Assembly (NCBI RefSeq): GCF_013044515.1
Contig: NZ_JABEPR010000011.1
Location: 1-41,920 of the forward strand
Reading direction: 5' to 3'
Length of the DNA: 41,920 nucleotides
Source: Sphingomonas sp. ID1715
Lineage (GTDB): Bacteria; Pseudomonadota; Alphaproteobacteria; Sphingomonadales; Sphingomonadaceae
How positions within the stretch are numbered: position 1 is the stretch's first letter; each line of letters opens with the position of its first letter. Shown here one piece after another: positions 15,609 to 23,684 of this stretch. The notes under the pieces are model-generated. The model saw only the letters and a program-made list of their open reading frames with translations. It did not search any database and was not told the origin of the DNA. Made by a program: the position numbers and the translations under genes.

Positions 15609-16645
15609 GCGTAGGCATCCTCCGAGATCGGCTCACCCTTCAGCACGCGGTTGATGAGCGGAAGCTTTAGCAGCAGTTCCTTCATGCCCTCGACATCGAG
15701 GCGGTGCGTGTTGTGCGAGTTATACTCCTCGCCATGGCTGAGGCGCTCTTCGCCCTGATCGAAGAATTTATCGTAGTTCAGGTCGCGCCCATCCGGGGGC
15801 ACGCGGAAATAGTCGCCCATGTCATCGGCGACGGCGCGCTCCTCGCGGCTGAGCAGCGACTCAAAGAGCTTTTCGCCATGGCGCGTGCCGATCACGCGAA
15901 CTTCGTGACCGGGCCGGTTCAGCAGCGATTTCAGGGCCTCGACCAGCGTGTCCACGGTTGCCGCCGGCGCCTTCTGGACGAAGATGTCGCCGTTCCGGCC
16001 ATTGTTGAAGGCATAGAGAACCAGCTCGACCGCATCGTCCAGCGTCATCATGAAGCGCGTCATGGCGCCGTCGGTGATGGTGATCGGCCGTCCCGCCAGC
16101 ATCTGGTCGACGAACAAGGGGATCACCGACCCACGCGAGGCCATGACATTGCCGTAGCGCGTGCCGCAGATGACAGTGCCCGTCCCTTCCAGGTTGCGCG
16201 ACGAGGCGACCATCACCTTTTCCATCATCGCCTTGCTGATGCCCATGGCGTTGATCGGATAGACTGCCTTGTCGGTCGATAGGCAGACGACGCGCTTCAC
16301 CCCGGCAGCAATGGCGGCCGCCAGGACGTTCTCGGTGCCCAGCACGTTCGTCCGCACCGCCTGCATCGGATGGAACTCGCAGGACGGCACCTGCTTGAGC
16401 GCGGCAGCGTGAAACACATAGTCGACGCCGCGCATCGCCGGCTCGACACTGCGCTCGTCGCGCACATCGCCCAGATAAAACTTGATCCGCGAGCTGTTGT
16501 ACAGCTTGCGCATATCGTCCTGCTTCTTCTCGTCCCGGCTGAAGATCCGGATTTCCCGCAAGCCGGAGTTGAGGAAGCGGCGCAGCACGGCATTACCGAA
16601 CGATCCGGTGCCGCCCGTGATGAGCAGGGTCTTATCGTCGAACAT
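15605..16645 (-). CDS. fnlA: UDP-GlcNAc 4,6-dehydratase/5-epimerase, FnlA/WbjB/CapE type
   Basis: A 346-residue soluble SDR of the polysaccharide biosynthesis group. The NADP-binding motif is LLITGGTGSFGNAVL near the N terminus, followed by IFSRDEKKQDDMR, LGDVRD, AAALKQVPSCE and the STDKAVYPINAMGISKAMMEK catalytic segment. In that segment Met replaces the usual Tyr of YxxxK, as known for the CapE/WbjB branch. It would start L-FucNAc synthesis from UDP-GlcNAc. The gene follows wbuZ by 15 bp and overlaps fnlB by ATGA. The identity is well supported by the motifs and by the fnlABC order. Confidence 0.94.
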   Translation of the reverse strand: MFDDKTLLITGGTGSFGNAVLRRFLNSGLREIRIFSRDEKKQDDMRKLYNSSRIKFYLGDVRDERSVEPAMRGVDYVFHAAALKQVPSCEFHPMQAVRTNVLGTENVLAAAIAAGVKRVVCLSTDKAVYPINAMGISKAMMEKVMVASSRNLEGTGTVICGTRYGNVMASRGSVIPLFVDQMLAGRPITITDGAMTRFMMTLDDAVELVLYAFNNGRNGDIFVQKAPAATVDTLVEALKSLLNRPGHEVRVIGTRHGEKLFESLLSREERAVADDMGDYFRVPPDGRDLNYDKFFDQGEERLSHGEEYNSHNTHRLDVEGMKELLLKLPLINRVLKGEPISEDAYA

Positions 16646-16660
16646 ACTATGGTCCTCTGG

Positions 16661-17437
16661 TCAGGCAGCGAGCGCAGCTCGCACCATCTGTTCCTTGGTG
16701 TCCGGAGAAGGATAGTTGATCAGCACCGCGCGGTAACTGCCCTTGAAAACGAACAGGCTGCCCGCCGCGGCGCCGACAACGCCGACTTCCCGGATCAGCG
16801 CTTCGATATCGGCAAGCGAACCCGCGCCCCCCAGGAAGGTGACGGGAACTCCTACAGCTTCGCGAACCCGCCGGGCCAGCTTCAGGTCGTAACCCCGCAT
16901 CGCGCCATCGAGATCGATCGAGTTGATCACAATCTCTCCCGCGCCCAACCGCGCCGCCTCCTGGGCGAATTCAACCGGGTCCAGCTTGTGGGCGCGGCTC
17001 GCATTGTGGGTGCGCAGCTCATACCCCCCGAAGCGTTTCTTGCGCACGTCGAGCACGACAACGATGCTTTGTCGCCCGACCTCCGCAGAAATTTCCGAAA
17101 TCAGCTCGGGACGTTCCACGGCCGCAGCGCTGATCGAAACCTTCTCCACGCCCAGACCGATGATCCGCTTCGCCTGCGCCGCGGTCCGCACGCCGCCCCC
17201 ATAACAGAGCGGCATCCGGCATTCGGCCGCTAGATGGGCAATCACGGCATAATCGGGCTCAGCGCCGTTCACGGTCGCGTCGATGTCGAGCACGACGAGT
17301 TCGTCGCTTTCCTTTTCATTGAAGATTTTGACTGCGTTGATCGGATCCCCGACATACTTCGGGTCCTTGAAGCCGACGGTTTTCACCAGGCCGCCTTCAT
17401 GGATCAGCAGGCAGGGAATGATGCGCGGGCGCAGCAC
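16661..17437 (-). CDS. wbuZ: HisF-like synthase subunit for sugar amidination (WbuZ/HisF2)
   Basis: A 258-residue (beta-alpha)8 barrel protein. It has the specific signature of the LPS-associated HisF paralogues, IIPCLLIHEGGLVKTVGFKD then YVGDPINAVKIFNEKE, and the phosphate-binding loops CYGGGVRT and FLGGAGS. In histidine HisF the CLDV Asp is catalytic; here that position is Leu (CLLI), so the histidine-pathway cyclase reaction is unlikely. The paralogues pair with a HisH-like glutaminase and the amidotransferase WbuX/WbpG to convert an acetamido group into an acetamidino group, passing ammonia through the barrel. wbuY ends 3 bp upstream. Not a housekeeping his gene. Confidence 0.92.
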   Translation of the reverse strand: MLRPRIIPCLLIHEGGLVKTVGFKDPKYVGDPINAVKIFNEKESDELVVLDIDATVNGAEPDYAVIAHLAAECRMPLCYGGGVRTAAQAKRIIGLGVEKVSISAAAVERPELISEISAEVGRQSIVVVLDVRKKRFGGYELRTHNASRAHKLDPVEFAQEAARLGAGEIVINSIDLDGAMRGYDLKLARRVREAVGVPVTFLGGAGSLADIEALIREVGVVGAAAGSLFVFKGSYRAVLINYPSPDTKEQMVRAALAA

Positions 17438-17440
17438 GGC

Positions 17441-18058
17441 TCAAAGCTCCGCGAAGTTCTTGAGCAGCATCGCTCCGAAATGGTGGCTCTTCTCTGGGTG
17501 AAACTGCACGCCCCAGACATTTCCTCGCCGTACCGCACAGGCGAAGGGTGCACCATAGGTCGCCACAGCCACCCGATCGGCGGGGTCCGCGCACTCGTAA
17601 TAAAAGGAGTGGAGGAAATAGAAGCGGGCGTCGCGCTCAAGGCCGCGAAACAGGCCCGCATCCCCAGGAAGGGGTTCAACATCGTTCCAGCCCATATGCG
17701 GCAGCGGCAGGCTGTTGGGCACTTGCATGGACCGAAAATGCCGCACAGCACCCGGAATCCAGCCGAGCCCCCGCCCTTGCCCTTCCTCGCTCGTATCGGC
17801 CAGGATCTGCATGCCGACACAGACGCCGACCACCGGCACTTTATCGCCGACGACCTTTTCCTCGAGCAACGGCCGCATCCCAGAGGCGTCGAGGAGCTCC
17901 AGCGCATGGTCAAACGCGCCGACCCCGGGCAACACGATTCGTTCGGCGTCGGCAAGCTCATCGGCAGTGCGCGCAGCCTTGGCGGCCACGTTCATCCGCT
18001 TGTACATGTTGAGGAACGCACCGATGTTCCCCAACCCATAATCGACAATCGTGATCAA
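17441..18058 (-). CDS. wbuY: HisH-like glutamine amidotransferase (WbuY/HisH2)
   Basis: A 205-residue class I glutaminase. It opens MITIVDYGLGNIGAFLNMYKR, with the catalytic Cys in the nucleophile elbow GVCVGMQIL and the His/Glu of the triad in VQFHPEKSHHFG. It would hydrolyse glutamine and supply ammonia to WbuZ. Its start overlaps the stop of wbuX by ATGA and wbuZ follows after 3 bp, so the three subunits are made together. Length is as in HisH. The absence of other his genes and the presence of wbuX fix its role in sugar modification. Confidence 0.93.
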   Translation of the reverse strand: MITIVDYGLGNIGAFLNMYKRMNVAAKAARTADELADAERIVLPGVGAFDHALELLDASGMRPLLEEKVVGDKVPVVGVCVGMQILADTSEEGQGRGLGWIPGAVRHFRSMQVPNSLPLPHMGWNDVEPLPGDAGLFRGLERDARFYFLHSFYYECADPADRVAVATYGAPFACAVRRGNVWGVQFHPEKSHHFGAMLLKNFAEL

Positions 18059-19209
18059 CGGATGATCGCTCGCTGCACGCCGGCCAGGCGCAGCACCTTC
18101 GCGCCCACATCCATGATCGCCATGTCGTTCTTATAATCGCGAAACGTCTTCTTGGGCCCATCGTGCAGGGCGCGGAGTTCGGCTACGGTGACGCCGAGCT
18201 TGGTTGCGATATACTCGAAATCCTCCGCAATCGTTTCCGGATTGTAGGCAGGCACGGCAATCTTCTCGAGCGCCTCCGCACGGGTCATCTGACCAGTCAG
18301 GATAAGGCTGGAGAAATGCGCGCGGCGCTTGTCGTACCCGAACTTAGTCGGCAACCAGTAGCTTTCGTAGAAGCGGGTAAAGCGCGATTCATAATGCTTG
18401 TGCGCGTAGCGCTGCCAGCCGAAACGATCGACCAGCTCCTGCATCGCCTCTTCCTTGCGATAGGGCACGTAATTGAGCGGCTTCACGACGCGGACGCCTT
18501 TGGCAAAGCGGTACCAGACCTTGAAGCGCAAGATGCCGGCAAGCGGGAATTTCTTCAGCGGACGCGTTCCGAAACGGCGGTGAATATCCTTCAGCTGCCG
18601 CAGGTCGGACGCGTGGTAATGCCACTCGAGCGGTTCACGCACACACTCGGTCGAGTAGTTCGCGCCGGTCAGGATATACTTGACCTTGTGCTTTGCCGCG
18701 AAGTTGTAGAGGCCGGCGAAGAAGGCATGGTCCTGCGGTGTGTCGAGGTGCGGAACATTCGCCTTGAAGAAGGCGAGCTGAAGGTCGCGCATCTCCGGCC
18801 AGTCCACCACTTCGGTGAAGAGATCGAGATTAAGGCCATCGACCAGCTTCTCGATATTGTTGACTGCCTGTTGGGAATTCCAGCCAGCGTCAACATGATA
18901 GAGCAAAGGGCGGAGTCCGAACTTCTCCTTGGCGAGGTAAGTGACGTAGCTGCTATCGACGCCACCGCTGAGGCCAATCAGGCAGTCGTGATCCCGCCCC
19001 CTTCCGTCGCGCTTGATCTGCTCGACCTGAGCCATGATCTCGCGCTCGCCCTGCTCGTCCGGGTGCCAGTTCGGAACGATGTTCTCGTGATAGTTGTTGC
19101 AATAGTCGCACCAGCCACGTTCGTCGAACACGATACCCGAATCCGAAGTGTCCATGATGCAGTTGGCGCAAATCTGGTAAGAGCGCGTCAGAGCCAGGCT
19201 GTCAGCCAT
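18055..19209 (-). CDS. wbuX: N-acetyl sugar amidotransferase (WbuX/WbpG/PseA family)
   Basis: A 384-residue enzyme with an N-terminal CxxC zinc-type pair (CANCIMDTSDSG; CDYCNNYHEN) and a PP-loop ATPase domain whose loop is GLSGGVDSSYVTYLA (~90-105). The family adenylates the N-acetyl oxygen of a nucleotide or lipid-linked sugar and replaces it with ammonia, giving an acetamidine. WbuY and WbuZ supply the ammonia. Next to fnlABC the likely product is L-FucNAm; in P. aeruginosa the homologue WbpG acts on a 2,3-diacetamido-uronate, and that precursor is also predicted here. It is the first gene of the proximal operon, and the 194-bp gap before the divergent gene at 19404 should hold its promoter, though I see no convincing one. 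Confidence 0.92.
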   Translation of the reverse strand: MADSLALTRSYQICANCIMDTSDSGIVFDERGWCDYCNNYHENIVPNWHPDEQGEREIMAQVEQIKRDGRGRDHDCLIGLSGGVDSSYVTYLAKEKFGLRPLLYHVDAGWNSQQAVNNIEKLVDGLNLDLFTEVVDWPEMRDLQLAFFKANVPHLDTPQDHAFFAGLYNFAAKHKVKYILTGANYSTECVREPLEWHYHASDLRQLKDIHRRFGTRPLKKFPLAGILRFKVWYRFAKGVRVVKPLNYVPYRKEEAMQELVDRFGWQRYAHKHYESRFTRFYESYWLPTKFGYDKRRAHFSSLILTGQMTRAEALEKIAVPAYNPETIAEDFEYIATKLGVTVAELRALHDGPKKTFRDYKNDMAIMDVGAKVLRLAGVQRAIIR

Positions 19210-19403
19210 GAAAATTATGCCAAAGTGGAGGAATGTGGCCGCCTGTTAGCGGGCGGGTCTCTGTTCGCCAAGAGGGCAAGCGGCTACCCTGCTGGTTCGC
19301 AATATATCATGGAACTCCCGGGCAAGGCTGGCTTTAGCGCGTCGTGCTTGGAGAAAACTATGCCGAGCATGGCCAAGCGCCCTGTTGAGCAGGCCTGAGT
19401 CAA

Positions 19404-21488
19404 ATGACCGATCAAGCGGATGAAACTGGCCTGATGCGGAAGGTTGCCGATCGCCGAACGGCTCTGACCATCCTGGTGAGCGGCCTCCTTCTCCCCTCCG
19501 GCACCCTGAAGGCAGGAGTTCCGTTGCACATTGGCCTCTTCACCGAGTTTCGACGGTGGAGAATTCCAGCGGATATCCAAACGGTACGTACCTCAGGTCA
19601 CAGTGCTACAAAGATCGGTTCTGCTGTTTACGAGCGGCTTCCGGTTTATTCCGATGTACTGGAGGAAACAGGCTTTCGGACCCGCGATGCGCTTGGTCAC
19701 TGGTGGGAGTTGGCCGAAGAACGCATCACGCCACAAATGTGCGGCATTGTCGGAACTCCCGACGATCATGTGACCTTCCATGAATGGGCACGAGCAACAC
19801 GCGAACTGAGGCGCGAATGGGTTATTCCGGAGGGTACTTATACCTTGAACGGGACGCAGGCCCTCGCGCTTAGAACCGGCGGCCGTTGTTACGGCACGTT
19901 GCTGATCCCCAAGAACAACTCTTCCTTCCGGATCGTCTTCGAACGAGACCTTGCCGGCACAGTCATCAAAACGGATGGGTGGCGCCCTTTGAGCCGTGGC
20001 GTCCGCGCAGTCGGAGCCCACAACGCGGCTGACAAAAACCTTTTCATCAACTCCACGGAAGTTCTGATTGAACGTGATGGCGGCGCATCCGACCCTTATA
20101 TCAAGCAGGAGTTCCTACGATGCGGCCCCGATGGTTCGTTCAGCACTCCCCTGGTTTGCTCGTACGATGATCCGAAGGCCGTCATGGTTACGGCACATGA
20201 GCCTTCCCTACCGATCCGGGTCGAGGGATTGCGCATTCGCCGCACAGGCTCCCCGGGCGGCGCGTTGGCAGATCGAGGCGTCGTCGTTTGTGAACGAGAT
20301 CGGGCAACGTTCGATGACTTGACCGTCAGCAACGACGATCCGACTCAACCGCTCTCCGTCATGGTGGAGATCGGTTACTGCGCCGACGTCACCTTCAACC
20401 GGCCAAAGATTCAAGGCGCCAACGATATTGCCAATGGTCTCGGATATGGATTGTTATTTGCCACGACAATCGGTTGTCGGATCAATCATGGCCGGATCCT
20501 GGATTGCCGGGAAGCAGTCTCCGGCCGCCACAATGTAGACCTCCATATCAGTGGCGGAGAATATTCCTGCGCAATTGACGACCATTGGGGCGATCGGATG
20601 CGGATAGAAAATGTCCTGATCGCCTGCGCCCAGGGCGGAGCGGCCGTTCAATATGCCGGCCACGACCTCCTGCTCAGTAATGTGCGCCAGGTGAACGGAC
20701 GCGCACTCCTGGTCATTCGCGACGACACCCCCAGCCTGGGCGGAGCCGTAACCCTCCTCGATTCAAATGTATTTTCCAGAGGAGAGAAAGGAGATTATTA
20801 TCTTTTTTCTTTCAGCTCCCCCAACGGCCCGATACGTCCGCCAAGGTCGGGCAGTGGGAAGATCCTCCTTCCAGACAGCTTGACGATTAGGGGCGGCAGC
20901 ATCGACGTCGATGCCCCCACAACCTGGATCGCCTATCTCGCCGCACTTGCGGCTCCCCACCGCAACTGGGGCCGAGTCAATTTATCGGGAGAGTGGACGT
21001 TCAAGGGGAATTCCCTTCCGGTAGGCGTCATCCTTTTCAAGGACAGCAGCAGGCAGGAAGAACGCGCAACCGAGATCATCGTCGACGGTCCCATCAATTT
21101 CAAAACCGGCTACGCTGTCTACGTCACCGCAGCGGATAGCCGCGATACACGTGCGGCAAGCGTGCGGATCACAAACCTTGGCGGCGGCAATCTGCGCTAC
21201 TCGCCTCATGGCGTCGCATCGATGTCGGTTAGTGGCGGCCGTCTAGGATCAATCGAGAATGACGACCCGAGCGAGCCTGCGGGTCGATCCTCATCCCGCT
21301 TCAGCAGCATTGAGATGACGGGTGGGTTTGTAAGGCCGACGCTCGGCAAACTGCGCTTCAGCGACTGCGTGTTCACCGGCAGCTATGCGGTGTTTCCAAA
21401 CGCCGATGATGTCGAAATGGTGCGGGTGCGCGCCGCGGACAAGGCGATCCTCCCCGCACATGTGCGCCGGCTGATCGCCTTGTCCTGA
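19404..21488 (+). CDS. Right-handed beta-helix (pectate-lyase-fold) protein, putative secreted EPS-associated protein
   Basis: A 694-residue protein, the only plus-strand gene inside the EPS locus. Near residue 20 is RRTALTILVSGLLLPSG, a possible Tat- or Sec-type leader; an internal ATG at 19434 would start closer to it. The middle (~120-560) has a pectate-lyase-like opening (WVIPEGTYTLNGTQALAL) and then many short Asn/Gly-rich strands (VEGLRIRRTGSPGG; IRGGSIDVDA) typical of parallel beta-helices in polysaccharide lyases and tailspikes. No catalytic residues can be assigned. In sphingan loci a lyase-like beta-helix gene (gelR/spsR) occupies a comparable setting. A role in trimming or releasing the polymer, or in surface attachment, is inferred. 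Confidence 0.7.
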   Translation: MTDQADETGLMRKVADRRTALTILVSGLLLPSGTLKAGVPLHIGLFTEFRRWRIPADIQTVRTSGHSATKIGSAVYERLPVYSDVLEETGFRTRDALGHWWELAEERITPQMCGIVGTPDDHVTFHEWARATRELRREWVIPEGTYTLNGTQALALRTGGRCYGTLLIPKNNSSFRIVFERDLAGTVIKTDGWRPLSRGVRAVGAHNAADKNLFINSTEVLIERDGGASDPYIKQEFLRCGPDGSFSTPLVCSYDDPKAVMVTAHEPSLPIRVEGLRIRRTGSPGGALADRGVVVCERDRATFDDLTVSNDDPTQPLSVMVEIGYCADVTFNRPKIQGANDIANGLGYGLLFATTIGCRINHGRILDCREAVSGRHNVDLHISGGEYSCAIDDHWGDRMRIENVLIACAQGGAAVQYAGHDLLLSNVRQVNGRALLVIRDDTPSLGGAVTLLDSNVFSRGEKGDYYLFSFSSPNGPIRPPRSGSGKILLPDSLTIRGGSIDVDAPTTWIAYLAALAAPHRNWGRVNLSGEWTFKGNSLPVGVILFKDSSRQEERATEIIVDGPINFKTGYAVYVTAADSRDTRAASVRITNLGGGNLRYSPHGVASMSVSGGRLGSIENDDPSEPAGRSSSRFSSIEMTGGFVRPTLGKLRFSDCVFTGSYAVFPNADDVEMVRVRAADKAILPAHVRRLIALS

Positions 21489-21491
21489 GGA

Positions 21492-22376
21492 TCACCAACC
21501 AGAAAACAGCTTATAAGCCCGGCGTCGAAAGGCATAGAGTTTCGGCCCGGACAGTGCGATCGCGCGCAAGGCATCCACCAATGACACGCCGCTCCGGAGG
21601 ATGCCGAGGATGTTTCCTTGCTTGCGGGCCTGCTCGCACCGAGCATGAGCCCTCAATGCCCGTACTGCACCAGAAGTCAGCTCGTCACGATGTTGTGCCA
21701 GGAAAACCTCTGGCGCGATCATGCGCGCAGACAGCTTGCGATTGAACTCCTCATAAGGGACGAGCATGTTGATGCTGTTGCCCGAGTGGATGCGCCACTT
21801 GGCCCCTATAGTGCTGCTGACGATGGATCTCATGCCGAGATACCTAGCCGCCAACTCCATCCACGTGTCCTCGTTGGGAAGGACTTCCGGAACCGGCCAC
21901 ATGCGGGCCACGGCTTGCCGGTTCATCAGAAAGCAGACACCCGAATAGGTCTGTTTGTTCGGATTTCTCGGCACGATCTGGCCATCCAGCTTTCTATTTT
22001 CGGACATGGTGATCAGACGGCACGTGCCGATCACCGGCACATCCAGTGGCTGATCCTTTACTGACTCGTAGCGCTCGTTCAACGAACCCGGCGGCATCAG
22101 GTCGTCGCCGGCGAAAAGGCAGACCCATTCCCCCCTCGCCTGCGATATGCCGAGGTTGAATGCCCTCACCTTCCCTTTCTCAGGAACGCGGAAGAACCGT
22201 ACCCGGGGGTCCCGCGCAGCCCGCTCCTCCACGATGCGAACCGTACCGTCCGTAGACAGGTCATCCACGACGACAAGCTCGATCTCGGGCCCGGTTTGCC
22301 CAAGAATGCTGTCCATGGCGTCTTGAATGAAGCCTTCTTCATTATAGACCGCCATCACGACCGATATAGCAACCAA
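21492..22376 (-). CDS. GT2-family glycosyltransferase
   Basis: A 294-residue GT-A glycosyltransferase with ISVVMAVYNEEGFIQDAMDSI at the N terminus, VVVDDLSTDGT, the metal-binding GDD of LFAGDDLMPPG and the acceptor-side EDTWMEL. It starts at TTG 22376-22374, which has GGAG about nine bases upstream; no ATG gives the complete domain. The gene follows the Wzy-like gene by 3 bp and is the last of the distal operon, ending 3 bp from the convergent beta-helix gene. Being in the operon that makes UDP-GlcNAc3NAcA, it may transfer that sugar, but donor and acceptor cannot be read from sequence. Confidence 0.88.
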   Translation of the reverse strand: MVAISVVMAVYNEEGFIQDAMDSILGQTGPEIELVVVDDLSTDGTVRIVEERAARDPRVRFFRVPEKGKVRAFNLGISQARGEWVCLFAGDDLMPPGSLNERYESVKDQPLDVPVIGTCRLITMSENRKLDGQIVPRNPNKQTYSGVCFLMNRQAVARMWPVPEVLPNEDTWMELAARYLGMRSIVSSTIGAKWRIHSGNSINMLVPYEEFNRKLSARMIAPEVFLAQHRDELTSGAVRALRAHARCEQARKQGNILGILRSGVSLVDALRAIALSGPKLYAFRRRAYKLFSGW

Positions 22377-22379
22377 AAC

Positions 22380-23591
22380 CTACTCCGCTGGACGACCGAT
22401 AAAGGATCTTCTCGGGGCGCCATCCGGCACCACGATCTTGGCAAGGCCGCTTCTGTTGCGCACGCCACTCAAAATACAAGCGACCCCAACGATAGTCAGG
22501 CCATATAGGAGGCGCGGCGATGTGATATCGCCTGACAAGCACGCGTTCGTGAAGTCGAATATGAACAAAAGGAGCAGGAGCTGCATCCTAGGGCCAGTGT
22601 AGTACAGCCCCAGCCCCCCCACAAAAAACAAGGCTATGTATGCACCCCCCGACACCCAACCCCACTCGGCTAGGAATTCGAGTACTATGTTGTGGGGGTA
22701 TGTGAAGTTCATGAAAGAGAATGCGCCAACACCTATTCCTTCGTTAAACTCCGATATCAGGTATCTTGTGTAGTCGAACATACTCAAGCGTATGAAATAG
22801 CTTACGTCGTCGGCCTCTCCGAAAGAAAGACCTCTTACGCCTCCAAACTTTCCTGTCACCTCTACGAACAGAGCGATGAGTGCGAGCGCAAAGAAAGCTG
22901 CTATCATGATCGGATACTTGTTCCGGATCGGGTTTATCAAAAATGCTACTCCGGCAGCTAATATGAACGCAAATACCGGCCCTCGACTTCCCGTTGCGGT
23001 CATCGCGATAAAGAGTGGCAGCAACAGCGTAATGGCGACTGCAGGACTGACGCGCCCGCTGATCAATCCGTAAAGCGCCGCCACGCATGACATGCCGAAC
23101 AGGCGGCCCATCCAGATCGGATTGCTGTCGCCGTAAGTCAGGCGGCCCGCGTCATACTCATTGATGTTCGTCAGGAGAACCAAGAGAGCGATCACTCCCA
23201 AAGCCATTAACGCCCGGTCCAGGTTCTCAAGAATTGGTGGAGCGCCAACGGATAGCGCTAAAAGAAACCCGAATATAAACAGCACACCATTGAAGACCAG
23301 CATCTTCTGCGGATCGACAAATTCGCTTAGGATCCAAACGGCTCCGTTGAAGAACAGAATGCTGGCAGATATCGTGATAACCCATATCTTAAAGGACATT
23401 GAGGAGAGCGCGAGGCCGCAGAGCGCGCTGATCGCCAAAGCAATGATCGTGGGAACGACAACAAGCGAAAGGCTACCGTCGCTTTCTCCGAACAGTGCTG
23501 CGAGCGGATAGGAATAAGCCACGATGGCCAGCAACAGCCATTTGGCGCCTCCGCTCGTGTAAGGAGGCGTGGATGCATCCGCGCTCACCAT
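22380..23591 (-). CDS. wzy: Wzy-like O-antigen polymerase/ligase, distal operon
   Basis: A 403-residue polytopic membrane protein with about 10-12 helices (WLLLAIVAYSYPLAALFG; ALGVIALLVLLTNI; FVGGLGLYYTG). A periplasmic loop carries the family motif TYPHNIVLEFLAEWG. Its DNA is visibly more AT-rich than the nucleotide-sugar genes on both sides, as is common for repeat-unit-specific wzx/wzy genes acquired by transfer. It lies in the same operon as the flippase, so it is the better candidate for the true repeat polymerase, with the protein at 10696-12087 having a second function. The start is ATG 23591; the 93 bp to the wzx stop contain nothing clear. Confidence 0.82.
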   Translation of the reverse strand: MVSADASTPPYTSGGAKWLLLAIVAYSYPLAALFGESDGSLSLVVVPTIIALAISALCGLALSSMSFKIWVITISASILFFNGAVWILSEFVDPQKMLVFNGVLFIFGFLLALSVGAPPILENLDRALMALGVIALLVLLTNINEYDAGRLTYGDSNPIWMGRLFGMSCVAALYGLISGRVSPAVAITLLLPLFIAMTATGSRGPVFAFILAAGVAFLINPIRNKYPIMIAAFFALALIALFVEVTGKFGGVRGLSFGEADDVSYFIRLSMFDYTRYLISEFNEGIGVGAFSFMNFTYPHNIVLEFLAEWGWVSGGAYIALFFVGGLGLYYTGPRMQLLLLLFIFDFTNACLSGDITSPRLLYGLTIVGVACILSGVRNRSGLAKIVVPDGAPRRSFIGRPAE

Positions 23592-23684
23592 GGAAATACC
23601 TTTTCAAAGCCTTTAATCATAAGTGAACCACTTGGTGTATCGATTGAAGCGATCAAGCGAGCACTGTGGAAGAGCGTAGCCTGA

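Noticed and set aside
14454-15614. 386-codon plus-strand open frame
   Set aside because: Antisense to fnlB; no recognisable motifs and Arg/His/Asp-rich composition typical of reverse-strand shadows.
16661-18058. Histidine biosynthesis genes hisF/hisH
   Set aside because: The CLLI substitution, the LPS-type signature and linkage to wbuX and fnlABC identify them as sugar-amidination paralogues.
18163-19398. 411-codon plus-strand open frame
   Set aside because: Antisense to wbuX, which has an intact PP-loop and CxxC motifs; the frame lacks a credible ribosome site or domain.
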